Shown here: positions 26,001 through 39,468 of the stretch, piece by piece
Layout of the letters: each line of letters starts with the position of its first letter
Position numbering within the stretch: position 1 is the first letter of the stretch
NCBI GenBank assembly: GCA_016801885.1
Contig: CM028897.1
Coordinates: forward strand, 1,371,001-1,435,000
DNA length: 64,000 nucleotides
From: Toxotes chatareus
Lineage: Eukaryota; Chordata; Actinopteri; Toxotidae
Direction of reading: 5' to 3'
Translations under genes and position numbers: made by a program
The notes under the pieces: generated by a model
Told to the model about the DNA's origin: nothing
The model's database searches: none
Seen by the model: only the letters and a program-made list of their open reading frames with translations

Positions 26001-29000
26001 CTCCTCCATCTCTTGCATAGACACCTCATACTCTCCATCTAACAACTGCAGACGTCTGCACACAAACGCACAACATTTTCTCACTTCATGTTTCTGCTAC
26101 AGAGAATGTAACTGTGTTTTCCTGTGCGTCTGAAGAGTTTGTGCGTGTCAGATTGTGTGCGTTTGTGTGTGAGTTTCACCTGTTTTTATCAAAGACAGTC
26201 ATCTGAGCCACAAATGTGGTTTCTCCCTCCTCCCTGAGAGAGGAGCTCCTCCTCTTCCTGTTTACCACTTCCTCTGTAAAGTCTGAAACAGACACACAAT
26301 GACATCTTCCTCTTCTCCATGACACAAAGACTGAAGACAATAGTTTAAAAACCCGATCGGTGTGACTGTGTCAGCGGTGGCTGCAAAGAGCCCAAACATC
26401 AGCATGTGTATCAGAATCAGGCTGATTTCACTCAGTGTTTTTACAGGATCATTCATCAGAATGAAGAAGTGAATGAAGTTTTTCTCTCCTAAGTCAAACT
26501 TTTTTGCGATGTCACTGTTTTATGACAGTGTGACCCACTGTAATGAATCCATGTTGAAATAAACCAGAATGATCTTTAAAAATACACGATCAGAGATCAG
26601 TGATTGTCTGTGTGGCCCTCTGTTTTTTAAAGTCTCTGCTGACCTCTGTTGTGGTGACTCTCTCCGTTGGAGAGGCCGTTGATCTGTGCTCGGGGGTATC
26701 CAGGCCGCGATACCCTGAAGAGTAACGAGTAAGACTTGACCATGTGAGAGTTGCTGGGTTCAAACTCGCTGCTGGGGACCAGCAGGGAGGGGAAGGAGCC
26801 CGGCTTGGCCTGGACCCCAGCACTCGTGTCTGGGTTCAGTGGAACCTGCTTCTTCCCTGTAGGGACCTGCTTCACTGGACAGCTTACATCCTGGACAGGA
26901 GAGGAAAGGAAATGTCAGCGCATTTCACTGGTACCTGGAAATGATATGAAAGTAAAAGACACCCGTCCTGTGATGAAGAACCACACGATCATCACACACA
27001 CCTTCCTCTTCTTGTGGCAGACTTTGACCAGCAGCACCTCCAGAGACACAGAGTTCTGCTCATTCTCACAGTCCTGAGACGGCTTCCCTGAAAACACAAC
27101 GCCAGGACAAACGACTTCCTGTTAGTCACAATGAATCGGAGGAAAGACTTTATCTAAAAAAGCCAAAGGACGGACACTGAGAAGGACAAACTTACCAGCT
27201 TTATGGAAGAAACCAGTAAAGGTGAGCTGCAGATTCGAGGCCAGACTGTGGAAAAACAGAAGAAACACACACAGGTGATGTTTGGTCAGCATGACACAGA
27301 TCAGAAACTGGTTTATTAATCTGTTTTCATTACAGGTGTATTACTTTGATGTTCTTCTGCAGTTTTTTGAAACCCAGGAATAAACAGAATATTGGATTTA
27401 TACGGCATAAAACACCGACTGAAACAGCTCAAATGTCAAAACCTTTTCAAACTCCTGCATCTGTACCAAAAACTCAGCAGCTCTGCTTTGGATCGTGGCC
27501 TCGCTGCCAACCACATTTTCTGAAATCTGCTGAACAAACATTCAGGGCTTCTTATGGAGCTTTATTATGCCGAGAAAAAAAATCATCATCGCCATCATCA
27601 TCATTATCATCATCATCAACATCAACAACAACACAGATCCACGTCAGTGGGTCGGGGATGACTGAGTGTTTACCTGTGAGTCTCCTGTTCACCCCTCATC
27701 TTTTCCACTTTGAACAGCAGATTGTCAACCTTGGAGCTTTTCCTGTACAAGCAGACAAACAGCAGCAGTTAGCAGCCATGCAGCCACTAATCCCTCACTG
27801 ACCCACAGACAGTAAAACAGAGCATCACACAGGGAGAGGCCTATCCAGTGACGGGTCACAGCTCTTCTGGAGACACATTCTCCTCCACTCACCAACATCG
27901 TGCATCATAACTTTTTCCTCCAAACAAGTCATTTTGGAGTTTCGTGTGCTTGGTGGAAAAAACAAGACATTTAATGACTTCGCCTCCGGGAGTTTTTTTT
28001 TTCCACCGTTTTCTCATGAAGATTAACTGATAAGAAAAATAATGGTTAGTTGCAGCTCTACATGAAAAGCATTAAATACTATAGATCATACAGTATAGTT
28101 TGAAACTTGTATGATTTTATTCTAATAAACTTCAAAAACAATAACCTGTAAAACAAAGCAGACTAACAGTGAAATGTTGTGAGGCGTTTAGGTACCTGAC
28201 ACATGTATATGTCTACATACATACAGGACATGCAGCAATCTAAACCTGTCTGTGCACTTGATTCTGTATCAGCTCTTTACCATTTTGATCATACTTTTCC
28301 TGATTTCTGTTTTCTGTGTGAATATATCAGTGTCACGTGCTGAATGTTTGTCACTCAAACTGGAGTCACTGAAAAAACGTCTGCGCGATACAAAGCGGGA
28401 ACAGCCGAGCAAAGTCAGCCCGCTGAGGCTGACTTTGATTACCGTTGTTTTTAAGTGCTGCCAGAGACGGTACAGAACATGTGCCATGTGGATCCGACCA
28501 TGACAAGCCATGGCATCTGGGTTTATTTGTCCGTGCTGTTTAAGATGTTGTTGCTAGCTGTGACATTTTGTTTACACGCCACACAAGCTGATAATCCAAG
28601 TTGGTAAAAGCTGCATGTGCGATATGTGTGCCGAACTGAAGTTAAACAAAAAGCACACCCACCTGGCTCATATTGCACCCATTAGTGTACAGACTTTGGT
28701 GACCCCACATAAATCCAGGCTCTGTCGAGCATCAACCTGAGGAGAAGCCTAATGAGGCAGAGTAACTAAGAACACCTGGGAAGCTGCTCAGAGCTTTGCA
28801 GAATGCAGGAAACCAGCCTCAGATCTTTAGGCTGAATTCAGACAGACATTAAAGAGGCCTAAAAAAACCGCTGCTTCATTCATTTTAATGAAAAACAAAA
28901 CACAAAAACACTGCTTTTACTCCCACACAACAACATCCACCAACACACCTCATCAAGCAAAAATGTGCAACATCTCATTCCTGGTACATTACTCAGTAAC

Positions 29001-32000
29001 ATGTCTCCAGGAGGAAATGATTTTTACTGTACGAGGGTTTCTGCAGGGTTCACCAAGTTAAATTCAAGACATGAGACATTTTTCATTTTCAGTACCTGTT
29101 TCACTATCACATCTGTTAACATATGAAAAACATGATTTTCTGATTTTTATGCTCTTAGTGAGTAATTCTACTTATCAAATGTATGAATTTACTATTTACA
29201 TTTACATTTTGTCAGCATTTCCAAGGAGTATATAACATCAAGTCAAGTAAACCTTAAACACAACCTGGCTCTGGATAAGAATGAATCAATGGATGGATTA
29301 ACCAATTAAAATTTATTTAACATCCACATTTTTACGTATGGAAGCCTTTTACTTTACATACATACAACATGAAAAAGACTGGAGTGAACTTGGCTGGACA
29401 CACATTATACAACCACCACAGCAAAGAATGCTTTGAACCACCACTAAACAAGTTTGAATTTTTTGTTTCTGATCAAATACGTACAGAAGATTAATGACTT
29501 TTAGTCTCGCTCATGAAACCCTCTGCCTTTCTGTTCTGTACTTCATGTTTTTCAGGTATTCGTGCTTTGTGAACAGTTAATAAGTGCAGAGGCCCTGTGT
29601 GGAGCTTATTCATCTCAGATCACAAGCTGCGTTTCATGTGACTGAAGCATGCACGGGTGCAGCACAAAATGAAACTGAGCTGAGCAGCAGACACGTCACC
29701 TGGTTCACTACCTCCACTAACACAACCTAACGGCTGCCATTTTTAATCCCCAACCACGTCCAGAGCAATGAGCAGAAATTACTGCACCACAAAGAAGAAG
29801 AGTTCCAGTCTGATGGGTGCATTTCTAAAATAGGACTGAAAAACAGAGCGCTAAACCTGACATGTTGATGATTACACTGTGGTGTTTCAGATACAGATAA
29901 TGATCTTCCATCATATTTATGTCTTTTTCAGTTTTTAATTTATGTTAAAACTTAGGGAACAAAAAGATAATAATAATAATAATAATACACTAATGATGAT
30001 AATAAGGAAATGTTTCTTAAAAGTTAACTTGTTAATAAAATCTTTAAAATATTACATAAGCACCTGCAGTGTAGAAGAAAACAGGAGCTGTAACAGATTC
30101 ATAGATTCGTAAATTCAGTTAAACAAAAAAAAATCTACATTTCAAAAACTTTTATTTTGCATATAAAGATCTTGCTGGAAGACACAAAGAACAAACACCT
30201 GCAGCCAGCTTGTGTGTTCATACTGGAAGTTATCAGCTGGTAAACACCTACATGATGCCTGAGCTTTGGTACCAATTCTACGACTGAAATTACTGAATTC
30301 CAATATCCTACTTTTATGCCAAGTTTCTACAAAAGTCAAAGTCATAACACAAACAGCTTTACAAGAACACTGCCTTAACAGACAAAAAGGTTCATTAACA
30401 AGTCAAAGACAGTTTGGTCCACTGTTAGTTGTTACCATTTGTGATTATGCAGCTCAAGCTTTTTAACACAGTTCTTCAACCTAACATCCACGTGACGATG
30501 ACAGAGAAGGCCCTCTGCATTTCAACACGCCCCTTTAGTGCACACTGAACCACAAGCAGTCCCATGTGTATCAGAGGGATCTTTTTTTGTGAAGCGTCTG
30601 TATGCAAAGCAGCCTAACTGAAAACGTCTCTGCTGTCTCAGCCTTAACTGATCCAGCCTGCCCCCACCTACAGCAGCCAACACGTCAGTTAACTTTCACT
30701 CATGATAACAGTTGATCTGCATCCCAAGAGAAAAACTATTTAGCACCACTTTTCAATCCAACATACATCTATGAAACTTAAAACTGAAAGAAACAAAACC
30801 ATAAAGAGACACAAGCAGCAAGATAACCTGCTATGAAACTGGAAGGAGACAGAAGAGTCGACATAACGGCTGCGACCAAAGAAAATCAAAGGCTCATTTT
30901 CAAATGCATCACTTACTATGTTTACATGAGAGACGGCAGATCACACACATTAGATCCAGCTACTGGTCGGCAAAACACCTGGGTCTGTTCAGCTCCTACA
31001 CTTATCAAACCTTTTATCGTTTATCTCTCTTCCCTCCATTTAATCAGCAAAAGAAATGGAGAGCAAACAGGTAACAGCATCTCGTTTTCAGCAGATCACA
31101 TCAGATCAGCGTTAGCTTGGCTGTTCTGTTAATGTGCTTACGCGACAGTGAACGGTCGTACAGTGTCGTGCACCAGCAGAGTGGTGTTCTGCTCAGCTCA
31201 TTTTCACGTTGTACCAACAGGTTGCGAGGGTTATTTTTAAAACGGCGGTGTTCGCTGCTTCGTGCTCACCCGTGCTTCATGGCGTGCAGGTTCCACAGCT
31301 TCATGATCTCCTTCTCCCCCTCGTTGACGTCAGTGAACTCCTCGATTTGCTGCAGTGAGAGCAGAGTCGTCTTTAGACAGATTCAGAGTTTTCTGATCTA
31401 CATTACTACATAAATAAACAGAATAACAAAGGCCATTTAGAAAGATGGCATTTGAGCCATGTCTCTGAAATTTCACCACAACAATGGAAGTGAACTGAAT
31501 TTAGTTTGTGGCACAGGATTAAACACTGGAGTTTGTGACTGACCTTGATGGTTTTCTCTTTGAGCCAGTCGGGGTCCCTCTCGTCCTCGCTGTCCACTTC
31601 CATCTCCTGAGGCCGGAGCGGCACACAGCTGTCACTGTGGAAATAGAGGCGGTTGTGTCCGCTGATGTATGTCCTCTGCTGCTCTCGATCACCGTCCTCC
31701 GACTCCAGAAACTCAGACAGACTCGGCTTCGTCCTCTTGGGTCTGGGCCGAGGACAGAGTGAGGACAGTAGGTTAACTCTCAGAAATTCCTGGTATCTTT
31801 GACAGGAAGTAAATCTGAAAAATTAAAGTTTAAAGTAAATATTTCAGTCAGAAAATCAGGGGCACCTGCAGACGAGAACGTGGGTGACAGCGGTCCTCTT
31901 GACGGGGCCGTTCCTGCTGAAGGCGAAGCCCGGCTGGCTGTGGATGTCCTGAGGGTTCCCTGCGTACGAACCGTCGTAACACTCGTTGATGGAGACCTCG

Positions 32001-35000
32001 ATCTTTGCTCCTTTGGGATGGGGCTGCCAAAGATCACGGAGGGGAGTGTGTCAATGAAGAGGAACATCAGACTCAGACTGTAACTCTCAATGCAAATGAG
32101 CGAAGAATCGATTCCCATCACAATATATGAACATACGTCTTCAGATGTAGCTGAAGAACAGGGCGATCGTCAGTACAGCTAGGATGACTGCTTGTATATA
32201 TTATTTTATTGCTTTGACTTTAACATCTCACCACATAGTTGAAGATGAAGCGGGGAGTGGGACAGTTTGAGGTGCTTCAGCAGACTGTAGAGCTTCCTGC
32301 AGTTGAGGGTACACCAGGGACAGTGGAGGTCGTCTCTGGCCTCTGTCTGCTGCCGGGTGTTGTTGTTGTACTGAAACTGGACGACAACAACAACAACAAC
32401 AAAAAAAACCCACAACAGAAACAGTGAATGTGAGCAAGCTGAAACAAAATGTTTTTTGCCTTTATTTAGAGTCTTAACACAATGAATCACACAAACAAGG
32501 ACACCAGTACACACAGAACGTAGCTGTGTAAAGAATGAAGGAGAGAAATGCCTGGCTAATCGCTGTGTGAAGCCGGCATGAACTCTGCATGTTTGATTTG
32601 ATTCAGGCACGGCCTCATGACATCGTCTAGGGGAAACCCAGATATCGGTCTAATTTCTAGACACGGGGTCAATAAGATGATAGTGGTTACTGTCAACACA
32701 AAGGGTCGTTCATCTGGAACATTCTGGCCTGTTTTGTTTGAGATATCAGGTGAGACCGACCTGGTAGAGGATGCGTAGTTTCTGTCTGGGCTCTGCTGAG
32801 ATTTGTTCTCTTCTGGTTTGGACGTCAGTGTTGATGGATTCTTTCAGAGCTGCAGCACAAAGGAGAAATACAGGATCACCACCACCGACCAGCTAATAAG
32901 ACACAGACCGAACCAGATGTTTGTTCTACTATTTAAATGTACATGTTGCCGTGTTGTGCTCACCCAGTGTTTGCGTGGCTCTCAGGGTGCTGGGTCTGGT
33001 GTCCTGGTTGGTCTCAGAGTTGCGGGTGGCCAGAGGTTTAGCCACAGGCGCGGTGGAGCGATCCGACGAGTCACTGGTCCAGCGCAGGGTGAACTGCAGG
33101 GTGGGACCCTGGGAGAAACTCTCAAACGGAGGCAGGCGCTGCACAAAAAACAGAGCAGGCAGTTTCAAGATAAACATTAGGTTCAAGTTCGGTTATTAGA
33201 AACATGACCAATAACCAGATTAACTTTCTTTTAGAGGCGTCCTCTGTCACACACACACACACACACACACACCCCTACCTTTCCGTCCAGGATGGTCTCC
33301 CAGGTTGCCCTCTTCTTACTGACAGGACACTCCTCCATCTCTTGCATAGACACCTCATACTCTCCATCTAACAACTGCAGACGTCTGCACACAAACGCAC
33401 AACATTTTCTCACTTCACGTTTCTGCTACAGAGAATGTAACTGTGTTTTCCTGTGTGTCTGAAGAGTTTGTGAGTGTCAGATTGTGTGCGTTTGTGTGTG
33501 AGTTTCACCTGTTTTTATCAAAGACAGTCATCTGAGCCACAAATGTGGTTTCTCCCTCCTCCCTGAGAGAGGAGCTCCTCCTCTTCCTGTTTACCACTTC
33601 CTCTGTAAAGTCTGAAACAGACACACAATGACATCTTCCTCTTCTCCACGACACAAAGACTGAAGACAATAGTTTAAAAACCCGATCGGTGTGACTGTGT
33701 CAGCGGTGGCTGCAAAGAGCCCAAACATCAGCATGTGTATCAGAATCAGGCTGATTTCACTCAGTGTTTTTACAGGATCATTCATCAGAATGAAGAAGTG
33801 AATAAAGTGAAGTTTTTCTCTCCTAAGTCAAACTTTTTTGCGATGTCACTGTTTTATGACAGTGTGACCCACTGTAATGAATCCATGTTGAAATAAACCA
33901 GAATGATCTTTAAAAATACACGATCAGAGATCAGTGATTGTCTGTGTGGCCCTCTGTTTTTAAAGTCTCTGCTGACCTCTGTTGTGGTGACTCTCTCCGT
34001 TGAGAGGCCGTTGATCTGTGCTCGGGGTATCCAGGGCGCGATACCCTGAAGAGTAACGAGTAAGACTTGACCATGTGAGAGTTGCTGGGTTCAAACTCGC
34101 TGCTGGGGACCAGCAGGGAGGGGAAGGAGCCCGGCTTGGCCTGGACTCCAGCACTCGTGTCTGGGTTCAGTGGAACCTGCTTCTTCCCTGTAGGGACCTG
34201 CTTCACTGGACAGCTTACATCCTGGACAGGAGAGGAAAGGAAATGTCAGCGCATTTCACTGGTACCTGGAAATGATATGAAAGTAAAAGACACCCGTCCT
34301 GTGATGAAGAACCACACGATCATCACACACACCTTCCTCTTCTTGTGGCAGACTTTGACCAGCAGCACCTCCAGAGACACAGAGTTCTGCTCATTCTCAC
34401 AGTCCTGAGACGGCTTCCCTGAAAACACAACACCAGGACAAACGACTTCCTGTTAGTCACAATGAATCGGAGGAAAGACTTTATCTAAAAAAGCCAAAGG
34501 ACGGACACTGAGAAGGACAAACTTACCAGCTTTATGGAAGAAACCAGTAAAGGTGAGCTGCAGATTCGAGGCCAGACTGTGGAAAAACAGAAGAAACACA
34601 CACAGGTGATGTTTGGTCAGCATGACACAGATCAGAAACTGGTTTATTAATCTGTCTTCATTACAGGTGTATTACTTTGATGTTCTTCTGCAGTTTTTTG
34701 AAACCCAGGAATTAACAATATTGGATTTATACGGCATAAAACACCGACTGAAACAGCTCAAATGTCAAAACCTTTTCAAACTCCTGCATCTGTACCAAAA
34801 ACTCAGCAGCTCTGCTTTGGATCGTGGCCTCGCTGCCAACCACATTTTCTGAAATCTGCTGAACAAACATTCAGGGCTTCTTATGGAGCTTTATTATGCC
34901 GAGAAAAAAAATCATCATCATCATCATCATCAACAACAACACAGATCCACGTCAGTGGGTCGGGGATGACTGAGTGTTTACCTGTGAGTCTCCTGTTCAC

Positions 35001-38000
35001 CCCTCATCTTTTCCACTTTGAACAGCAGATTGTCAACCTTGGAGCTTTTCCTGTACAAGCAGACAAACAGCAGCAGTTAGCAGCCATGCAGCCACTAATC
35101 CCTCACTGACCCACAGACAGTAAAACAGAGCATCACACAGGGAGAGGCCTATCCAGTGACGGGTCAGAGCTCTTCTGGAGACACATTCTCCTCCACTCAC
35201 CAACATCGTGCATCATAACTTTTTCCTCCAAACAAGTCATTTTGGAGTTTCGTGTGCTTGGTGGAAAAAACAAGACATTTAATGACTTCGCCTCCAGGAA
35301 ACTGTGTTTTTTCCACCGTTTTCTCATGAAGATTAACTGATAAGAAAAATAATGGTTAGTTGCAGCTCTACATGAAAAGCATTAAATACTATAGATCATA
35401 CAGTATAGTTTGAAACTTGTATGATTTTATTCTAATAAACTTCAAAAACAATAACCTGTAAAACAAAGCAGACTAACAGACTGAAATGTTGTGAGGCGTT
35501 TAGGTACCTGACACATGTATATGTCTACATACATACAGGACATGCAGCAATCTAAACCTGTCTGTGCACTTGATTCTGTATCAGCTCTTTACCATTTTGA
35601 TCATACTTTTCCTGATTTCTGTTTTCCGTGTGAATATATCAGTGTCACATGCTGAATGTTTGTCACTCAAACTGGAGTCACTGAAAAAACGTCTGCGCGA
35701 TACAAAGCGGGAACAGCCGAGCAAAGTCAGCCCGCTGAGGCTGACTTTGATTACCGTTGTTTTTAAGTGCTGCCAGAGACGGTACAGAACATGTGCCATG
35801 TGGATCCGACCATGACAAGCCATGGCATCTGGGTTTATTTGTCCATGCTGTTTAAGATGTTGTTGCTAGCTGTGACATTTTGTTTACACACCACACAAGC
35901 TGATAATCCAGGTTGGTAAAAGCTCCATGTGCGGTTTTGTGTGCCGAACTGAAGTTAAACAAAAAGCACACCCACCTGGCTCATATTGCACCCATTAGTG
36001 TACAGACTTTGGTGACCCCACATAAATCCAGGCTCTGTCGAGCATCAACCTGAGGAGAAGCCTAATGAGGCAGAGTAACTAAGAACACCTGGGAATCTGC
36101 TCAGAGCTTTGCAGAATGCAGGAAACCAGCCTCAGATCTTTAGGCTGAATTCAGACAGACATTAAAGAGGCCTAAAAAAACCGCTGCTTCATTCATTTGA
36201 ATGAAAAACAAAACACAAAAACACTGCTTTTACTCCGACACAACAACATCCACCAACACACCTCATCAAGCAAAAATGTGCAACATCTCATTCCTGGTAC
36301 ATTACTCAGTAACATGTCTCCAGGAGGAAATGATTTTTACTGTACGAGGGTTTCTGCAGGGTTCACCAAGTTAAATTCAAGACTTGAGACATTTTTCATT
36401 TTCAGTACCTGTTTCACTATCACATCTGTTAACATATGGAAAAACATGATTTTCTGATTTTTATGCTCTTAGTGAGTAATTCTACTTATCAAATGCATGA
36501 ATTTACTATTTATATTTACATTTTGTCAGCATTTCCAAGGAGTATATAACATCAAGTCAAGTAAACCTAAAACACAACCTGGCTCTGGATAAGAATGAAT
36601 CAATGGATGGATTAACCAATTAAAATTTATTTAACATCCACATTTTTACGTATGGAAGCCTTTTACTTTACATACATACAACATGAAAAAGACTGGAGTG
36701 AACTTGGCTGGACACACATTATACAACCACCACAGCAAAGAATGCTTTGAACCACCACTATACAAGTTTGAATTTTTTGTTTCTGATCAAATACATTACA
36801 GAAGATTAATGACTTTTAGTCTCGCTCATGAAACCCTCTGCCTTTCTGTTCTGTACTTCATGTTTTTCAGGTATTCGTGCTTTGTGAACAGTTAATAAGT
36901 GCAGAGGCCCTGTGTGGAGCTTATTCATCTCAGATCACAAGCTGCGTTTCATGTGACTGAAGCATGCACGGGTGCAGCACAAAATGAAACTGAGCTGAGC
37001 AGCAGACACGTCACCTGGTTCACTACCTCCACTAACACAACCTAACGGCTGCCATTTTTAATCCCCAACCACGTCCAGAGCAATGAGCAGAAATTACTGC
37101 ACCACAAAGAAGAAGAGTTCCAGTCTGATGGGTGCATTTCTAAAATAGGACTGAAAAACAGAGCGCTAAACCTGACATGTTGATGATTACACTGTGGTGT
37201 TTCAGATACAGATAATGATCTTCCATCATATTTATGTCTTTTTCAGTTTTTAATTTATGTTAAAACTTAGGGAACAAAAAGATAATAATAATAATACACT
37301 AATGATGATAATAAGGAAATGTTTCTTAAAAGTTAACTTGTTAATAAAATCTTTAAAATATTACATAAGCACCTGCGGTGTAGAAGAAAACAGGAGCTGT
37401 AACAGATTCATAGATTTGTAAATTCAGTTAAACAAAAAAAAAAAATCTACATTTCAAAAACTTTTATTATGCATATAAAGATCTTGCTGGAAGACACAAA
37501 GAACAAACACCTGCAGCCAGCTTGTGTGTTCATACTGGAAGTTATCAGCTGGTAAACATCTACATGATGCCTGAGCTTTGGTACCAATTCTAAGACTGAA
37601 ATTACTGAATTCCAATATCCTACTTTTATGCCAAGTTATTACATGTTTCTACAAAAGTCAAAGTCATAACACAAACAGCTTTACAAGAACACTGCCTTAA
37701 CAGACAAAAAGGTTCATTAACAAGTCAAAGACAGTTTGGTCCACTGTTAGTTGTTACCATTTGTGATTATGCAGCTCAAGCTTTTTAACACAGTTCTTCA
37801 ACCTAACATCCACGTGACGATGACAGAGAAGGCCCTCTGCATTTCAACACGCCCCTTTAGTGCACACTGAACCACAAGCAGTCCCATGTGTATCAGAGGG
37901 ATCTTTTTTTTGTGAAGCGTCTGTATGCAAAGCAGCCTAACTGAAAACGTCTCTGCTGTCTCAGCCTTAACTGATCCAGCCTGCCCCCACCTACAGCAGC

Positions 38001-39468
38001 CAACACGTCAGTTAACTTTCACTCATGATAACAGTTGATCTGCTTCCCAAGAGAAAAACTATTTAGCACCACTTTTCAATCCAACATACATTTATGAAAC
38101 TTAAAACTGAAAGAAACTAAACCATAAAGAGACACAAGCAGCAAGATAACCCAGAACACAGGTTCTAAGCCTACATGCTACATCACAGAAACCTGTGAAG
38201 CATGGGAAAACCATTATCAATGTACACGAGCAACGCAATTTTTTTTTTTTTTACCTTTTGACGTTATTCCTTGAGTTTCTGTGGGACATGTAGGTGAGTG
38301 TCCTGTGCAAGAATATGGGCTGAAATGTAACAGGAAAGATAAAAAAAACAAGACTGTTACGATTGTGCTTCAACATACAGGTACAGAAATGTTTCCTCTT
38401 ATCTCAAAGGTTAATCATGTGTTTCAAGAAAAGGCAACACTCACAGCGATCAAGTTCCTTGTGCGGAGGAACCTGTAGATTTGGGTTGGTTCTGCAAATA
38501 AATACAGTTACAGCATCAGTACATGACTGCACATTATTATTAATAGTTTAAAGTGACAATTTTCAATCTTAAGTAAGCACCAAGCCAAGCAAATAACACA
38601 AGGACCTCAGAGGGCTTAGTGCTGACACAATCATCCATTTGATGAATGAAAACTTAAGTTAATCATGCAAGTCATTTATTAAGTTAACATACCAAACATT
38701 TGCTGCTTAAATCTTCTCTAATGTGAAGATTCACCTGCTTTTCTCTGCTTCATTTTCAATTTTTCCCCTTAGACAAAAATCTGAAGGCAATACTTTGGGG
38801 TCAGGTAACTTTGTCTATTTAAGCATTTTTGTAAAGTAAAAAAATTATTAAAAATTTAACTGGTTGATCCTGTGTCCTGCAGCACAGGATTATTTTAGGA
38901 GCAGTGTTTAGGAGGCAGTTAAACATGAGGCTAAACACCAGCAACGGATAGATTAGGATGATTTAATAATCTGCATGTGTCCCAAAACCTTTTAATTTCG
39001 TAACCACAACTACACAGCCTTGCAGCTGCAAGTTATAGGACAAAATGTAAAATATGACAGCACTACAACACGTATAATTAGGAGAAATGGACTAAATCAT
39101 GGCTGAAATCAGAGTGTACAGTATTAACCAGGATATGACTCGTCGATGGTAATTTTAAGTTATAAAATGATCTGTTCCTCCAGCTATGCAGCCCCTCATC
39201 TTCCACCTTCCACACGGCCACTGTTAAGGTTCCTGTGACCTTAAATTAAACTCTAACACTGATATGTTTGTAATGTGCGACTGGATGACAGCAACTCACT
39301 CTCGAAGGCCTGCAGGAACAACTCGTGGTCGGCTTGAATGAGTTGCATGTTGGGCTTCTTGGCTGCAGCCACAGCAGAGGACGACTGGTAGAACCCGTTG
39401 GCTTTTCCTCCGGGACCAAAACCCACAGGGTGGCTTCCACCTGAGGAGCTCTGCTTATGTGGAGCCAT
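23060..39468 (-). CDS. suz12: suz12, Polycomb repressive complex 2 subunit
   Basis: SUZ12 is the scaffold of PRC2, needed for EZH2 methylation of H3K27 in the nucleus. Exons, 5' to 3': 39300-39468, 38445-38491, 38255-38319, then the distal copy 27674-27742, 27196-27245, 27002-27087, 26644-26890, 26180-26273, 25950-26055, 25645-25819, 25442-25530, 24902-25045, 24536-24693, 24214-24412, 23940-24019 and 23060-23507. The sum is 2226 nt (741 residues; human 739). The start is MAPHKQSSSGGSHPVGFGPG. Visible features are QADHELFLQAFE near residue 50, ENEQNSVSLEVLLVKVCHKK, and the C2H2-type finger (C418, C421, H434, H439). The VEFS box follows, with FIADNQMNEACLLF and LCRNFLLHLISMHDFNL, and the tail has Glu and Asp-Pro runs. 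This model skips a duplicated, frameshifted exon set at 31270-35050. In exon 14 of this copy, residues about 505-543 and 553-563 are read out of frame because indels cancel. Teleosts may have suz12a and suz12b; I cannot say which this is. Confidence 0.93.
23497..30827. repeat. Tandem duplication unit, distal copy (A), 7331 bp
   Basis: The unit begins with CTGCTATGAAACTGGAAGGA inside suz12 exon 16 and ends with AGCAAGATAAC in intron 3. It is followed directly by a second, near-identical direct copy. It contains suz12 exons 4-15 with all their introns. Differences from the other copy are single-base changes, microsatellite length, and scattered small indels. One such difference is a 12-bp unit, GAGATATCAGGT, doubled near 25409-25432 in this copy only. 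Confidence 0.96.
25923..25943. repeat. CA tract next to suz12 exon 9 donor (distal copy)
   Basis: On the minus strand this is a TG tract starting seven bases downstream of the exon 9 donor. The matching tract in the proximal copy, at 33248-33272, is two units longer. Confidence 0.9.
30828..38150. repeat. Tandem duplication unit, proximal copy (B), 7323 bp
   Basis: The second direct copy, abutting the first at 30827/30828. Beyond 38150 unique intron 3 sequence resumes (CCAGAACACAGG) and leads to exon 3. At the junction the two source ends share a single C, so there is essentially no microhomology and no repeat element at the breakpoint. Confidence 0.96.
31270..35050 (-). pseudogene. Duplicated suz12 exons 4-15, frameshifted internal copy
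   Basis: Exon copies, 5' to 3': 34982-35050, 34527-34576, 34333-34418, 33977-34221, 33509-33602, 33279-33384, 32964-33138, 32761-32849, 32232-32376, 31866-32023, 31544-31742 and 31270-31349. All splice sites are kept. The exon 7 copy is 245 nt against 247, lacking one G near 34001 and one near 34026. The frame shifts after VSRPGYP and meets a TGA in the exon 8 copy. The exon 12 copy is 145 nt against 144, with an extra G near 32252, and loses the sequence after the zinc finger. The exon 14 copy is clean and reads PQEMEVDSEDERDPDWLKEK, better than the distal copy. These exons could be skipped, could cause nonsense-mediated decay, or could be an assembly artefact. Confidence 0.85.

Noticed and set aside
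27346..27801. Plus-strand 151-residue ORF over suz12 exon 4
   Set aside because: It depends on a CAT/CAA simple repeat and is antisense to a clear suz12 exon. The copy at 34762-35109 differs only through repeat length.
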